The position numbers and the translations under genes are program-made. A stretch of DNA of 64,000 nt, from assembly GCF_000445065.1 (NCBI RefSeq), contig NZ_ATHO01000071.1:1-64000 (forward strand), given 5' to 3'. Positions within the stretch are counted from its first letter, which is position 1; each line of letters begins with the position of its first letter. A model generated the notes under the pieces. The model worked only from the letters and a program-made list of their open reading frames with translations, had not been told where the DNA came from and did no database searches. The stretch is from Sphingobium quisquiliarum P25. Its GTDB lineage: Bacteria > Pseudomonadota > Alphaproteobacteria > Sphingomonadales > Sphingomonadaceae. Shown one piece after another: positions 7,898 to 17,104 of the stretch.

Positions 7898-10429
7898 ATG
7901 AAGACCTACACATATCCCGTTTTGGCTGCATTCCTGGCCAGCACGGCGCTGGCTTCCACAGCGGCTCTGGCGCAGACAACGGACACTAATCCGCAGGTTG
8001 CCCCCGAAATGGGCGAGATCGTGGTCACCGCCCAACGCCGTGCCGAATCAATCCAGGACACGCCCGTTTCCGTCACCGCTTTCAGCAATGAAAGCCTGCG
8101 CGAACAGAATATCTCCAGCGCGCAGGACCTGCTGGGAAAGGTTCCGTCCGTCATCGTCGGCCCCAACGGAACCCAGCGTGATGCGGAATCGATCACGCTG
8201 CGCGGCCAGGGCCAGACCTTCGGCGCGCCCGTCGGCGTCGTGAACTATTTCGCCGAAGTGCCGCTGATCCAGGGATCGGTTCTGGGCGACCAGGGCGGAC
8301 CGGGGCTATTCTTCGACCTTGAATCGCTCCAGGTGTTGCGCGGCCCGCAAGGAACGCTGTTCGGCCGCAACACGACAGGCGGCGCGCTGCTGGTCGGCCC
8401 CAAGCGGCCCACCCAGAATTTCGAGGGCTACATCCAGGGCCAATATGGCAACTATAATGATCGCGAATTCGAAGGCGCGATCAACATCCCGGTTGTGCCG
8501 GACATTCTGTCGATCCGTATCGGCGGCAAATACGCCAAGCGCGACGGTTTCACCAAGGATGTTGGGCCAGAGGCATTCGGCTTCACCGATGTCTGCGTCG
8601 CCAGCACGGTGGGATGCCTCGCCCCTGCTGGACGCGGGCCGGGCTTTGCTGGCAAGCGCTATGACGACCGCGACTATTGGACCGCGCGGATCGGGATATT
8701 GTTCACCCCTACCGATGGCGTTGAAAACTACCTCGTCGCCTACAAGACCAAGTCCGATACGAACGGCACCGGCACCTATCTGGAAGCGAGCAACGGAAAC
8801 AACGCGAATCTGGCTGGTCTCGCCGCGAACCTTGCCTATCTGCGTCCCTTCGTGCCGGCTCAATCCTTCAACCCCGCGATCATCCAGGGAATACTCGCGC
8901 GCCAGCGTGAGCTTGGCCCGCGTAAAGTTGCGCTTAACACCGACACCTTCTTCAAGGTCGATATCACCAGCGTGACGGACATTTTGAGCGTTAGGCTGAA
9001 TGACGCTCTGACCTTCCGCAACATCTTCGGCTACCAGCGGATGAAACAGAGTTTCGCCTGGGATCTGGACGGTTCGATCGCTCCGATTCTGGCGAACATC
9101 CCCGCGGTGGTGACGCCTGGCTTTGCTGCGCAATATCCTGAGTTGGGCGCTGCGGGCTCGTCCTACCAAGCCACCAATCTCAGCCTGATCACCGAGGAAC
9201 CGCAGATCCAGGGCAAGATGCTGGATGGCAAGCTCGACTTCGTGTTCGGCGGCTTCCTGTCGCACACCAAGCCCGAAGGGTTCCAGGGTACGGGATCGTT
9301 CAATGTCGGCAATCTTGGCGGCACATTCGCCAAGATCGACACCAGGAGCACGGCCGTCTACTTCCAGGCGACACTGGATCTCGGCACCTTCTCGCCCGCC
9401 CTCGACAATCTGAAGCTGACCGGCGGCTACCGGCATACCTGGGACACGATCAAGGGTTCGCGCATCGCGCCCGCCTTCGTCGTTATCCCGACCGCAAGCG
9501 CCAAGCTCGACACCAACGCGCCGACCTGGACCATTGGCCTGGACTATCAGCCGAACCGCGACCTGCTGCTGTTCGGACGGGTGACGCGCGGCTACAAGAG
9601 CGGCGGTTTCAACGCGAGCGGCCCCCGCGTCGAAGTGCTGACCTTCCAGCCCGAATATGTCACCAACTATGAAATCGGCGTGAAGAGTGATTTCAGGGTC
9701 GCCGACATGCCGGTCCGGCTTAACGTCTCTGCCTATAATCTCGACTATAAGGACATTCAGCGCGCCACCGCCGACAATGCACCCAACGGCCTTCCCCCGC
9801 CAGCCAGCGGCTTCGACAGCGGCTCTCGCGTGTTCAACGCGGAGTCTGCCCGCATCCGCGGCATCGAGGTGGAAGGCGTAATCCGGCCCGTCACCGGCCT
9901 CGAACTGTCCGGCAGCTACGCCTATACCGACGCGAAATATAAGAAGTACACGCTGATCGTCGCGGGTGATCCGCGCATCCGCTTCAAGGATAGCTGCGAC
10001 GGGCCAGTCGCACTACCGGCCTCTCCGGGTCAGACGGTCGCGCTCGATATGTCCTGCCTGCCCTTCCAGCATACGCCCAAGCATCAGTTCAACCTGAATG
10101 CGCGGTACAGCATGCCGCTGGGCGATGATGTCGGAACGCTGGTCGCCAATGCCGGCTACTCATGGGTTGGGACCAAATATTCGCTTCCCGTCTCGACCAT
10201 CAGGGACGAACCTGACGCGAAGATCGACTCTTTCGGCCTGCTTAACCTGTCTCTCGACTGGAATGGGCTGTTCGGGTCGAACTTCGACGCGCGCTTCTTC
10301 ATGACCAACGTCACGAACAAGCTGTACCGGATCAGCAGCACGAGCGCGAGCAGCGCGGGCACGGGCTTTACTGCCAGCATCTATGGCGAGCCCCGCATGT
10401 ACGGCACGTCGCTCCGCTATCACTTCTAG
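7898..10429 (+). CDS. TonB-dependent receptor
   Basis: An 843-residue outer-membrane receptor. A signal peptide ends at ...ALAQ, then comes a TonB-box-type start GEIVVTAQRRAESIQDT, a plug with LRGPQGTLFGRNTTGGAL, and a beta barrel ending in YHF with the terminal Phe of barrel proteins. It imports a large or scarce ligand with TonB energy. AGGGGAGAAG precedes the start. The genes behind it on the same strand (NTF2-like, PQQ enzyme, alkyl sulfatase) suggest a sulfate ester or related alcohol as ligand, which is inference. The plug is of the common sphingomonad catabolic type, not a clear siderophore or B12 receptor. Confidence 0.92.
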   Translation: MKTYTYPVLAAFLASTALASTAALAQTTDTNPQVAPEMGEIVVTAQRRAESIQDTPVSVTAFSNESLREQNISSAQDLLGKVPSVIVGPNGTQRDAESITLRGQGQTFGAPVGVVNYFAEVPLIQGSVLGDQGGPGLFFDLESLQVLRGPQGTLFGRNTTGGALLVGPKRPTQNFEGYIQGQYGNYNDREFEGAINIPVVPDILSIRIGGKYAKRDGFTKDVGPEAFGFTDVCVASTVGCLAPAGRGPGFAGKRYDDRDYWTARIGILFTPTDGVENYLVAYKTKSDTNGTGTYLEASNGNNANLAGLAANLAYLRPFVPAQSFNPAIIQGILARQRELGPRKVALNTDTFFKVDITSVTDILSVRLNDALTFRNIFGYQRMKQSFAWDLDGSIAPILANIPAVVTPGFAAQYPELGAAGSSYQATNLSLITEEPQIQGKMLDGKLDFVFGGFLSHTKPEGFQGTGSFNVGNLGGTFAKIDTRSTAVYFQATLDLGTFSPALDNLKLTGGYRHTWDTIKGSRIAPAFVVIPTASAKLDTNAPTWTIGLDYQPNRDLLLFGRVTRGYKSGGFNASGPRVEVLTFQPEYVTNYEIGVKSDFRVADMPVRLNVSAYNLDYKDIQRATADNAPNGLPPPASGFDSGSRVFNAESARIRGIEVEGVIRPVTGLELSGSYAYTDAKYKKYTLIVAGDPRIRFKDSCDGPVALPASPGQTVALDMSCLPFQHTPKHQFNLNARYSMPLGDDVGTLVANAGYSWVGTKYSLPVSTIRDEPDAKIDSFGLLNLSLDWNGLFGSNFDARFFMTNVTNKLYRISSTSASSAGTGFTASIYGEPRMYGTSLRYHF

Positions 10430-10464
10430 GGAAGCAGCAGCCGTCCGGTGGAAATGGAGAGAGA

Positions 10465-11061
10465 ATGAGACATATATTCGCCAGACGGCTGCTGGGATTG
10501 ATGTTCGCCGGATGCTCCTTGCACGTGGGAGCCGCTGCCGCGCACGCAGCCACTCCCGCACCGGCTTCTCTGGCGGCACGGCTTCAGCGCGTCGCCGACC
10601 AGCAGGATATCGAACGGCTGATCGCCGATTATAGCGCCTTCCTGGCCGCCAAGGATTTCGATTCCTACGGCAAGCTGTTCGCCCATGGCGCGTTCCTGGG
10701 TCCGCAGGGTCAGGTCATCGCCAGCGGGTCAGAACAGGTTTCCGCCCTGGTGCGCAAATATCTGGGCGGCGATCCGGGCACCACGGTGCGCCATATGGTC
10801 ACCAACACCCGCATCGACATCGCGCCCGATGGCAACAGCGCGCAGGCGGAAAGCTTCCTCACCACGATCCAGGCGAAAGCGGGTCAGCCTGCCGAAATCT
10901 TCCGCATCGCCGTCTACAAGGACAGGTTCAAGAAGGTGGCGGGCGCATGGGTTTTCGCCAGCCGTCAGGAGGAAACCGCCTGGGTTTTGGAGGAGCGGGA
11001 ACCCGTACCGCCTGCTGCGCCTGCCAATGGCCAACCGGCATCGAAACCAGTCGGCAAGTGA
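10465..11061 (+). CDS. Exported NTF2/SnoaL-like protein
   Basis: A 198-residue protein with a signal peptide (MRHIFARR start, cleavage near AHA-A) and an NTF2-like cone fold: the helical DQQDIERLIADYSAFLAAKD opening is typical of SnoaL_4-like domains, followed by strands with VRHMVTNTRIDI. The C-terminus is a Pro/Ala-rich tail. Such domains serve as small hydratases, isomerases or ligand-binding proteins; no catalytic set can be assigned. GGAGAGAG precedes the start. It lies 35 bp after the receptor and 1 bp before the next gene, so it belongs to the same operon and is probably periplasmic. Confidence 0.8.
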   Translation: MRHIFARRLLGLMFAGCSLHVGAAAAHAATPAPASLAARLQRVADQQDIERLIADYSAFLAAKDFDSYGKLFAHGAFLGPQGQVIASGSEQVSALVRKYLGGDPGTTVRHMVTNTRIDIAPDGNSAQAESFLTTIQAKAGQPAEIFRIAVYKDRFKKVAGAWVFASRQEETAWVLEEREPVPPAAPANGQPASKPVGK

Positions 11062-11062
11062 G

Positions 11063-12976
11063 ATGATAGGGTCTGGTTCGAACGGATGGAGCCTTCGCTC
11101 CATCCTTTTTGCGCTTGGGGGCTCCCTGCTGCTCGGCGGTTGCCAGGCGCCTAATGACGGCAATGAAACGGTTGCTGCGAATGAAGCGGCTGCGATCAGC
11201 GGCCCGGCGCTGGACAACGGCTTTCCGGTGATGAACGCAGACCTGGCCGTCGAAGGCTTCGTCCTCTTCAAGCAGAATTGTTCCACCTGCCACGATCATC
11301 CTTCCGGGCCGACGCCAAGCCGGGCCGTGCTCGGCTCCCTTACCCGCGAACGCATCTATGCGGCGCTGACGACCGGCGTGATGCAACCAATGGCGGCTGG
11401 CCTGACCGACGCGCAAAAACGGCTGCTGGCGGCCATGCTGCCGCAGGAAAAGCCGCTGCGCGAACCGTCGCTGACCGCCAATATGTGCAAGACCCCTGCC
11501 CCACCGGCAGCGGCATCGGCCGATGGAAGCTGGACAGGGTGGAGCTCTGATCTCACCAACCGCCGCTTCCAGCCCGCAGGCGGGCTTGCCGCGGCGGACG
11601 TGCCCCGGTTGAAGCTCAAATGGGCCTTTGCCTATCCCGGCGGCGTCGGCGGCCTGCCCGTGGTTTCGGATGGCTGGCTCTACGGCGCCAGCGCCAAGGG
11701 CAATGTGTTCGCGCTCGACGCACGCACCGGCTGCACCCGCTGGACCGCCAAGGTTCCCGGAGAAGTGCGGGGCGCGCCGGTCATCGGCACCGTTCAGGCA
11801 CCCGGCGGCGCGAAGGCGCGGATGCTGTTCGTCGCCGATGCGCTGGGGAACGTCGCCGCCTTTGACGCGCGCACAGGCAAGCAGCGCTGGGCGACCCGCC
11901 TATTCACCGAAGAGACGCGCCGCATCTCCGGTTCGCCGGTGCTCTACGGCAACCGCCTGTTCGTCCCCATCGCCGCTTTTGAAAGCCAGATGGCGCCAGT
12001 GCCGACCTATGAATGCTGTAAGGCGCGCGGCGGTCTCGCCGCGATCGACGCTGTCACCGGGCGGATCGTCTGGTCGAAGGATGTCTTCACCGAGCCTTTG
12101 AGGCCCACCAAAGTGAACGCGGCGGGCGCTCAGAATTACGGCCCCGCCGGTGCGTCCGTCTGGTCCGCTCCGACGATCGATCCCAAACGCGGCGCCGTCT
12201 ATGTGACGACCGGCAATGCCTATACCGAGCCCGCCTCCAGTGCTTCGGACGCCCTGATCGCGTTCGACCTGCGCACCGGCCAGATCCGCTGGAGCAGCCA
12301 GGCGCTGCCGCAGGATGCCTGGGTCGCCGGGTGCGACCGGAAACCGCACGCCAACTGTCCGCGCAAACTTGGGCCGGATTCCGATCTCTCCATGCCCGGC
12401 GCGCTCGTCACGCTGAACAGCGGCAAGGACATCCTCGTCGCGGGCAGCAAGGGGGGCGTGGTCTATGCCTTCGACCCCGATAACAAGGGCAAGATCCTGT
12501 GGCAGACCCGCCTCGCGCGGCCCAACCCGCAGGGGAGCCTTACCTTCGGGACGGCGGTTGTGGGGCAGATCGCCTATTTTCCCATCTCCTTCGATCAGCC
12601 CGAAGGCGGCATGGCGGCCGTTGACCTTGCCACCGGCCGTCAGGTCTGGCGCAAGCCTGCGCAGCCTGCCGTCTGTTCATGGGGCAAGGACTTTTGCAGC
12701 GCCGCCCAGCGGTCGCCGCCCAGCGCTGTTCCCGGCATCGTCTTCGCCGGTTCCAATGACGGCCACATCCGCGCCTATGCCGCCAGTTCCGGCGACATCG
12801 TCTGGAGCTTCGACATGGCCAGGACCATCAACGCGGTGAACGGCGCGCAGGCCCGCGGCGGGGCGATGGGACGCGGCGGCCAGACGATCGCGGGCGGCAT
12901 GGTCTATGTCAACGCGGGCGCGGGGCTTGGCCGTGGGGGAAATGCCCTGATGGCCTTTTCCGTAGATGGCCGATGA
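11063..12976 (+). CDS. PVA-dehydrogenase-like quinohemoprotein lipoprotein
   Basis: A 637-residue lipoprotein (lipobox LLGGC, Cys27). An N-terminal cytochrome c segment has the haem site CSTCH (Cys73, Cys76, His77). The rest is a PQQ-type beta-propeller with repeated blades such as GNVFALDARTGCTRW and GNVAAFDARTGKQRW. Cytochrome first and propeller second is the layout of polyvinyl alcohol dehydrogenase, at about the same length. These enzymes oxidise secondary alcohols in the periplasm and pass electrons through the haem. The substrate here is more likely an alcohol released by the adjacent alkyl sulfatase. The start at 11063 follows the previous stop by 1 bp; its own ribosome site is weak, suggesting coupling. 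Confidence 0.82.
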   Translation: MIGSGSNGWSLRSILFALGGSLLLGGCQAPNDGNETVAANEAAAISGPALDNGFPVMNADLAVEGFVLFKQNCSTCHDHPSGPTPSRAVLGSLTRERIYAALTTGVMQPMAAGLTDAQKRLLAAMLPQEKPLREPSLTANMCKTPAPPAAASADGSWTGWSSDLTNRRFQPAGGLAAADVPRLKLKWAFAYPGGVGGLPVVSDGWLYGASAKGNVFALDARTGCTRWTAKVPGEVRGAPVIGTVQAPGGAKARMLFVADALGNVAAFDARTGKQRWATRLFTEETRRISGSPVLYGNRLFVPIAAFESQMAPVPTYECCKARGGLAAIDAVTGRIVWSKDVFTEPLRPTKVNAAGAQNYGPAGASVWSAPTIDPKRGAVYVTTGNAYTEPASSASDALIAFDLRTGQIRWSSQALPQDAWVAGCDRKPHANCPRKLGPDSDLSMPGALVTLNSGKDILVAGSKGGVVYAFDPDNKGKILWQTRLARPNPQGSLTFGTAVVGQIAYFPISFDQPEGGMAAVDLATGRQVWRKPAQPAVCSWGKDFCSAAQRSPPSAVPGIVFAGSNDGHIRAYAASSGDIVWSFDMARTINAVNGAQARGGAMGRGGQTIAGGMVYVNAGAGLGRGGNALMAFSVDGR

Positions 12977-13029
12977 ACCTCTCATTGCGAATATCGCCCC
13001 CAGCAAAGATGAACAAAGGACGTTGCCCC

Positions 13030-14877
13030 ATGACCTTCCGTGCGAAACAATCCGTTCGGCGCTTCATCCTCGGCACGGCGGCGCTGGCCTGCGCTTGCGC
13101 GGGAACGCTGTCCGCCGCCGCCGCGCCAGCCAACCTCGCCTATGACAAGCCCGCGCCGACGATCAATCCGAAGCTGACGGCCCTGTCCAAGGCGATGCAG
13201 CCCAAGGTCTACAAGGTATCGAACCGCGTCTATGTCGCGGTCGGCTATGGCGATGCCAATTCGACCATGGTCATCGGCGATGATGGCCTCATCATCATCG
13301 ACACGACGGAATCCCTCACCTCCGGCCGCGCGGTGGAGGCGGAGTTCCGCAAGATTTCAAAGCTGCCGGTCAAGGGCATCATCTACACGCATCACCATAT
13401 GGACCATCTGGGCGGGGCGGCGGCCTTCGTTCAGCCGCAGGACGCCATGTCTGGCAAGGTGACCGTGATTTCGCAAGCCGACACGATGAAGCTGCTCGCC
13501 AGCTCCGAAACGGCCAAGGCCAATCCGCTGTTCACGCGCGACATCATGACGGCGCGCTTCGCCTATATGTTCGGCGCCTATCTTCCGAAGGGACCGGAAG
13601 GCGTCGTGAACAACGGCACCGGCCCGGCGATGGTCGCGGGGCCGGTCGGCCTGGTGCCGCCGAACAAGCTGGTGGACGACACGCTGGACGTCACGATCGC
13701 GGGCGTGCGGCTTCATATCGTGCGGACGCCCGGTGAGACCGATGACGCGATTTCCGTCTGGATGCCTGACCTCAAGATGCTGGCCACCGGCGATCTGCTG
13801 ATGGGGGAGACTTTCCCGAACCTCTACACGCTGCGCGGAGCGGAGATCCGCAATCCGATCACCTGGTATCGCTCCATCGACCGGGTGCGCGCGTTCCCCG
13901 CCGAATATCTGGTGCTGAGCCATGGCAGACCCGCGCTCGGCCGCGACAAGGTGGCGAGCGTGCTGACCAATCATCGCGATGCCATCCAATATGTCCATGA
14001 TCAGGCCGTCCGCCTGATGAACAAGGGCTATGGCCCGGATGAACTGGCCGCCGCGATTTCGCAGCTGCCCCCGCATCTGCGCGACGATCCCTATCTCGCG
14101 CAATTCTATGGATCGGTGAGCAGCAGCGTCCGGCAGCTTTATGCCAGCTATTTCGGCTGGTTCGAAGGCGATCCGACGACGCTCAACCTGCTTCCACCGA
14201 AGGACAGGGCGCAGCGCAACCTAGCGCTGATGGGCGGCGAAGCGCATGTGGTGGCGGAGGCGCAGAAGGCGCTCGCAGCCAGAGATTATCGCTGGGTCGC
14301 CGACATGCTGACCGACGTCATCCGCGTGAACCCTAGCAATATGAACGCGCGCAAGCTGAAGGCGCAGGCCCTGCGGCAGCTCGGCTATGCAGAGGTGAAC
14401 GCCAATGCCCGCAATTGGTATCTTACGTCCGCGCAGGAACTGGAGGGAGCGCCTTTGCAGATCCAGAATGACTGGTTCCGCGGCGTGGCTTCACCGCAGG
14501 CGCGCGTCGCCCAGTTCAACGCCATGCCGGGCCGCGCCATCATCGGCCTGTTCGCTCCGCGCTTGCAAGCCGAACGCACGCTGGACGTACACAAGACACT
14601 GGCCTTCGTGCTTTCGGACAGTGGCGATCAGGCCGGGATCGAAATCCGCCGTGGCATAGCGGAGGTCTATACTCAGGCGCCCCCCTCTCCCGACTTCACC
14701 GTCAGCACGACGAAAGCAGCCCTTGCCCGCCTCGCCGCCGGGGATACGACCCTCGCTCATCTGATCGAAAGCAATGCGGCAACGGTGCAGGGCGACCGGC
14801 AGGGCGCCGAAACCTTCATGAGCTATTTCGATCCGCCGCTGAAGGATTGGTCGGACCTTCACTTCACGACGCGATGA
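13030..14877 (+). CDS. SdsA-type alkyl sulfatase (metallo-beta-lactamase fold)
   Basis: A 615-residue class III alkyl sulfatase. After a signal peptide (cleaved near SAAAAPA) comes the MBL domain with THHHMDHLGG (His121, His123, Asp125, His126), further metal-site segments TGDLLMGETFPN and LSHGRP, an all-helical dimerisation domain (NHRDAIQYVHDQAVRLMNKGYGPDELA region), and an SCP2-like C-terminal domain. The family removes sulfate from primary or secondary alkyl sulfates, releasing the alcohol, in the periplasm. The start at 13030 has AAAGGACG upstream; ATGs at 13009 and 12973 are alternatives, the last overlapping the previous stop. Family placement is firm; chain length and stereochemistry of the substrate are unknown. 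Confidence 0.88.
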   Translation: MTFRAKQSVRRFILGTAALACACAGTLSAAAAPANLAYDKPAPTINPKLTALSKAMQPKVYKVSNRVYVAVGYGDANSTMVIGDDGLIIIDTTESLTSGRAVEAEFRKISKLPVKGIIYTHHHMDHLGGAAAFVQPQDAMSGKVTVISQADTMKLLASSETAKANPLFTRDIMTARFAYMFGAYLPKGPEGVVNNGTGPAMVAGPVGLVPPNKLVDDTLDVTIAGVRLHIVRTPGETDDAISVWMPDLKMLATGDLLMGETFPNLYTLRGAEIRNPITWYRSIDRVRAFPAEYLVLSHGRPALGRDKVASVLTNHRDAIQYVHDQAVRLMNKGYGPDELAAAISQLPPHLRDDPYLAQFYGSVSSSVRQLYASYFGWFEGDPTTLNLLPPKDRAQRNLALMGGEAHVVAEAQKALAARDYRWVADMLTDVIRVNPSNMNARKLKAQALRQLGYAEVNANARNWYLTSAQELEGAPLQIQNDWFRGVASPQARVAQFNAMPGRAIIGLFAPRLQAERTLDVHKTLAFVLSDSGDQAGIEIRRGIAEVYTQAPPSPDFTVSTTKAALARLAAGDTTLAHLIESNAATVQGDRQGAETFMSYFDPPLKDWSDLHFTTR

Positions 14878-14884
14878 AGTTCAT

Positions 14885-14913
14885 CTCCGGGCGGTGTTGA
14901 TCACCGCCCGGAG
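14885..14913. terminator. Bidirectional terminator hairpin
   Basis: A perfect 12-bp stem (CTCCGGGCGGTG at 14885-14896, CACCGCCCGGAG at 14902-14913) with the 5-nt loop ttgat lies between the converging alkyl sulfatase and DUF1214 genes. Only short T-runs follow. Confidence 0.65.
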
Positions 14914-14919
14914 CTTATC

Positions 14920-16017
14920 TCACCGCTCCAGGTCGGTAATGGGCACAACCTTGCAGCTTGGCATCGGCTTTTCCTGCGAATTGGCATAGCGCAGCATCAA
15001 TGTGCCGCGCCGGTGTCCCGCCGTATCGATCCAGTTGGGAACGCCCGGATCACGGGCCGCAAGGATGACCCGCACGGTCCCATCCTGCGCAGCCACGGCA
15101 TTGGCCTTGTTCACCGCGACATTGTGGAAGCGATGGTCGAATGTCTCCAGCCAGTAATTATAGGCCGTAAGGCTCCAGTATATGCATTCGGGCGGCCGCA
15201 CCTCCACGACCAGCGCCTCATCGGGCTCCAACGCAAAACCGCCGACGATATAGGTGTACATCGGATCGCCATGGACCGCCGCCATCTGCGCCGGGTCCAT
15301 GAGCTTCATCTCGTTGCGCATCTGGATGAACTCGCGCGACCATTCCGCAAAGCGCCGGATCGACCCGACCATCGACTTCGCGGCGGCGCGAAGCCTGCGC
15401 TCCATCCCTTCACGCGACAGCGGCGGCGGAGTGACAGCGCCACCTACCCGTTCGATGCTGAGTTCCGCAGGCACCTCGTTGAAGCGGTCGAGCATCAACT
15501 GCCGGACGATCAGCACATGGGTGTCGGGGTCCATGGGCAGCCAGTTGCCCGGCTTGGGCGTGCCGCTCACATGGATCTCGAACGTCCCGTCAGGGCCATA
15601 TTCCAGCTGATCGCCGCTCAGCGCTCCGCCGCGACCGGACCGTCCGCTCTGCCCATAATCGCGACCATAATAGGTGCCCAGGCTCAGATAGGTGACGGTG
15701 CCCCGCGTGCCGCGCACGATATAGTCCGACCCAGCCTCGATCGCCGCGCCGCCCGCGATCTGGTCGGGATTGTCGAAGCCGGGCCCCTTGATCGTTTCGG
15801 GACGCCCAAGCCGCAATAGCGGCGCGGAGGCGGACGATCCCTCGACCGCACCTTCCAGCGCCTGCCGCAACATGCGCGTGACATAGCGATATCCTTCCGC
15901 GATCTCGACCTCATCAAGATCATCGATGCCCGCGACGATCTCTCCCGCTTCGGAAAGCGCCGCGCCCAGTTCGTCCCACACTGGCCATCCGCGTTGCTGA
16001 CTATCGCTGCTCATCAT
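14920..16017 (-). CDS. DUF1214 domain protein
   Basis: A 365-residue protein whose C-terminal half matches the DUF1214 pattern: APPECIYWSLTAYNYWLETFD-like core (VRPPECIYWSLTAYN), a YANSQEKP end, and preceding Gly-rich strands (TVTYLSLGTYYGRDYGQS). No signal peptide is visible, unlike many DUF1254/1214 proteins. Its biochemical role is unknown; the family is frequent in sphingomonad and mycobacterial catabolic clusters. Two adjacent ATGs (16017, 16014) follow AGGAG. It is last in the minus-strand series receptor, NAD(P)-binding protein, DUF1214, with 123 bp before it. Confidence 0.75.
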   Translation of the reverse strand: MMSSDSQQRGWPVWDELGAALSEAGEIVAGIDDLDEVEIAEGYRYVTRMLRQALEGAVEGSSASAPLLRLGRPETIKGPGFDNPDQIAGGAAIEAGSDYIVRGTRGTVTYLSLGTYYGRDYGQSGRSGRGGALSGDQLEYGPDGTFEIHVSGTPKPGNWLPMDPDTHVLIVRQLMLDRFNEVPAELSIERVGGAVTPPPLSREGMERRLRAAAKSMVGSIRRFAEWSREFIQMRNEMKLMDPAQMAAVHGDPMYTYIVGGFALEPDEALVVEVRPPECIYWSLTAYNYWLETFDHRFHNVAVNKANAVAAQDGTVRVILAARDPGVPNWIDTAGHRRGTLMLRYANSQEKPMPSCKVVPITDLER

Positions 16018-16140
16018 AGCTCCTGCTCGTTTGCATCGGGACGATGACGCCCAGGGTTCCGCGCCTTCCCTTTGTCCCTCTGAACATCGATCGATGCAAA
16101 GGGCATGACGGTTTCATCCGCCATGCCCTCTCCCCCCTAT

Positions 16141-17073
16141 TCAAAAGACATCCAGCCGGATGGGAAAGCTGGCGCCAGCATATTGCGGCACGATTTCCTC
16201 CCGGATCGTCCGAAGCACGTCACCGCGCCGGTAGTTCAGCATCGCCGCATCCTGGGGGTTGGCATTGAAGTAGAGGCTGTTGCCCCGTCCCCATGCCAGG
16301 GAGATGTCGGGCAGGATCGGATGTTCGTCCTGCGAAACCGGCGGGGCGGGCTTGCCCACTGCCTCGCAGAAAGCGCCGAAAATCTGCTGATGCGTGAGAC
16401 TCTCGTCCCCGATCAGATATCCGCGCCCGGTTTCGCCACGTTCCAGCAGAGCCTCGACGCAATCGGACACCGTATCGGTGCTGACCCATGTGACGCCGCC
16501 TGCCGGAGCAACGACCGGCGCGTCCAGCAACCGTCCTTCGACATAGCGGACGAACGCCGCGAACATCGATATCTGGCCCGGCACCGTCCCGACAACGGAA
16601 GGCGCGTCGATGCTAACAACCTTGAAATCGGGACAAGCAAGCGCGCGCGTCTTCAGCCACGCCTCGTAACGCGAGCGGACATAGGGATTACTGTCCAGCA
16701 GATGCGGCGCGACATGGGGGTAGAAGCTGCCGATGTTGATGGCGGTCCGCACGCCCGCGTCGCGCGCGGCGGCGAAGAAGCGCGGTTGCGCGATCGTATT
16801 CGCCTGTGTGACATGCTGGAAATAATCAGCACCCTTGGGGACATGGCGGATGTCATTGCCCGCCGAAAAGACCAGCGCGTCAAAACGGGAGAGCAGATCG
16901 GCGGGCGGGTCGTCATTGACGAAATCCAACCGCTGAAAAGGCAGCTTGCCAAGCGGGGTGTCTTCCGCAGGCGCGTTGCGGCCCGCGATAACGACGTCAT
17001 GGCCGCTCTGCGCCAGCCTCAGCGCCGCATGACCGCCGATCAGGCCCGCGCCGCCCACCACCAGGATCTTCAT
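16141..17073 (-). CDS. NAD(P)-dependent epimerase/dehydratase-like protein
   Basis: A 310-residue extended-SDR protein. The N-terminal dinucleotide site is VVGGAGLIGGHAA (GxxGxxG), the second strand ends in AGRN, and NIGSFYPHVAP sits where extended SDRs carry the Ser of the active site. A canonical YxxxK is not obvious: NPYVRSRYEAWLK offers Tyr and Lys with altered spacing, so it may be atypical. AAGGAAGGA precedes the start. It lies 31 bp behind the receptor at 17105-19384 and probably shares its transcript. It would act in the cytosol on the imported compound or its product. Confidence 0.75.
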   Translation of the reverse strand: MKILVVGGAGLIGGHAALRLAQSGHDVVIAGRNAPAEDTPLGKLPFQRLDFVNDDPPADLLSRFDALVFSAGNDIRHVPKGADYFQHVTQANTIAQPRFFAAARDAGVRTAINIGSFYPHVAPHLLDSNPYVRSRYEAWLKTRALACPDFKVVSIDAPSVVGTVPGQISMFAAFVRYVEGRLLDAPVVAPAGGVTWVSTDTVSDCVEALLERGETGRGYLIGDESLTHQQIFGAFCEAVGKPAPPVSQDEHPILPDISLAWGRGNSLYFNANPQDAAMLNYRRGDVLRTIREEIVPQYAGASFPIRLDVF

Positions 17074-17104
17074 CTATCTTTCCTTCCTTACGGCCCGCCG
17101 CCTG

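Noticed and set aside
8306-9436. Long minus-strand frame inside the receptor at 7898
   Set aside because: Shadow of the receptor in another frame; no motif and no ribosome site.
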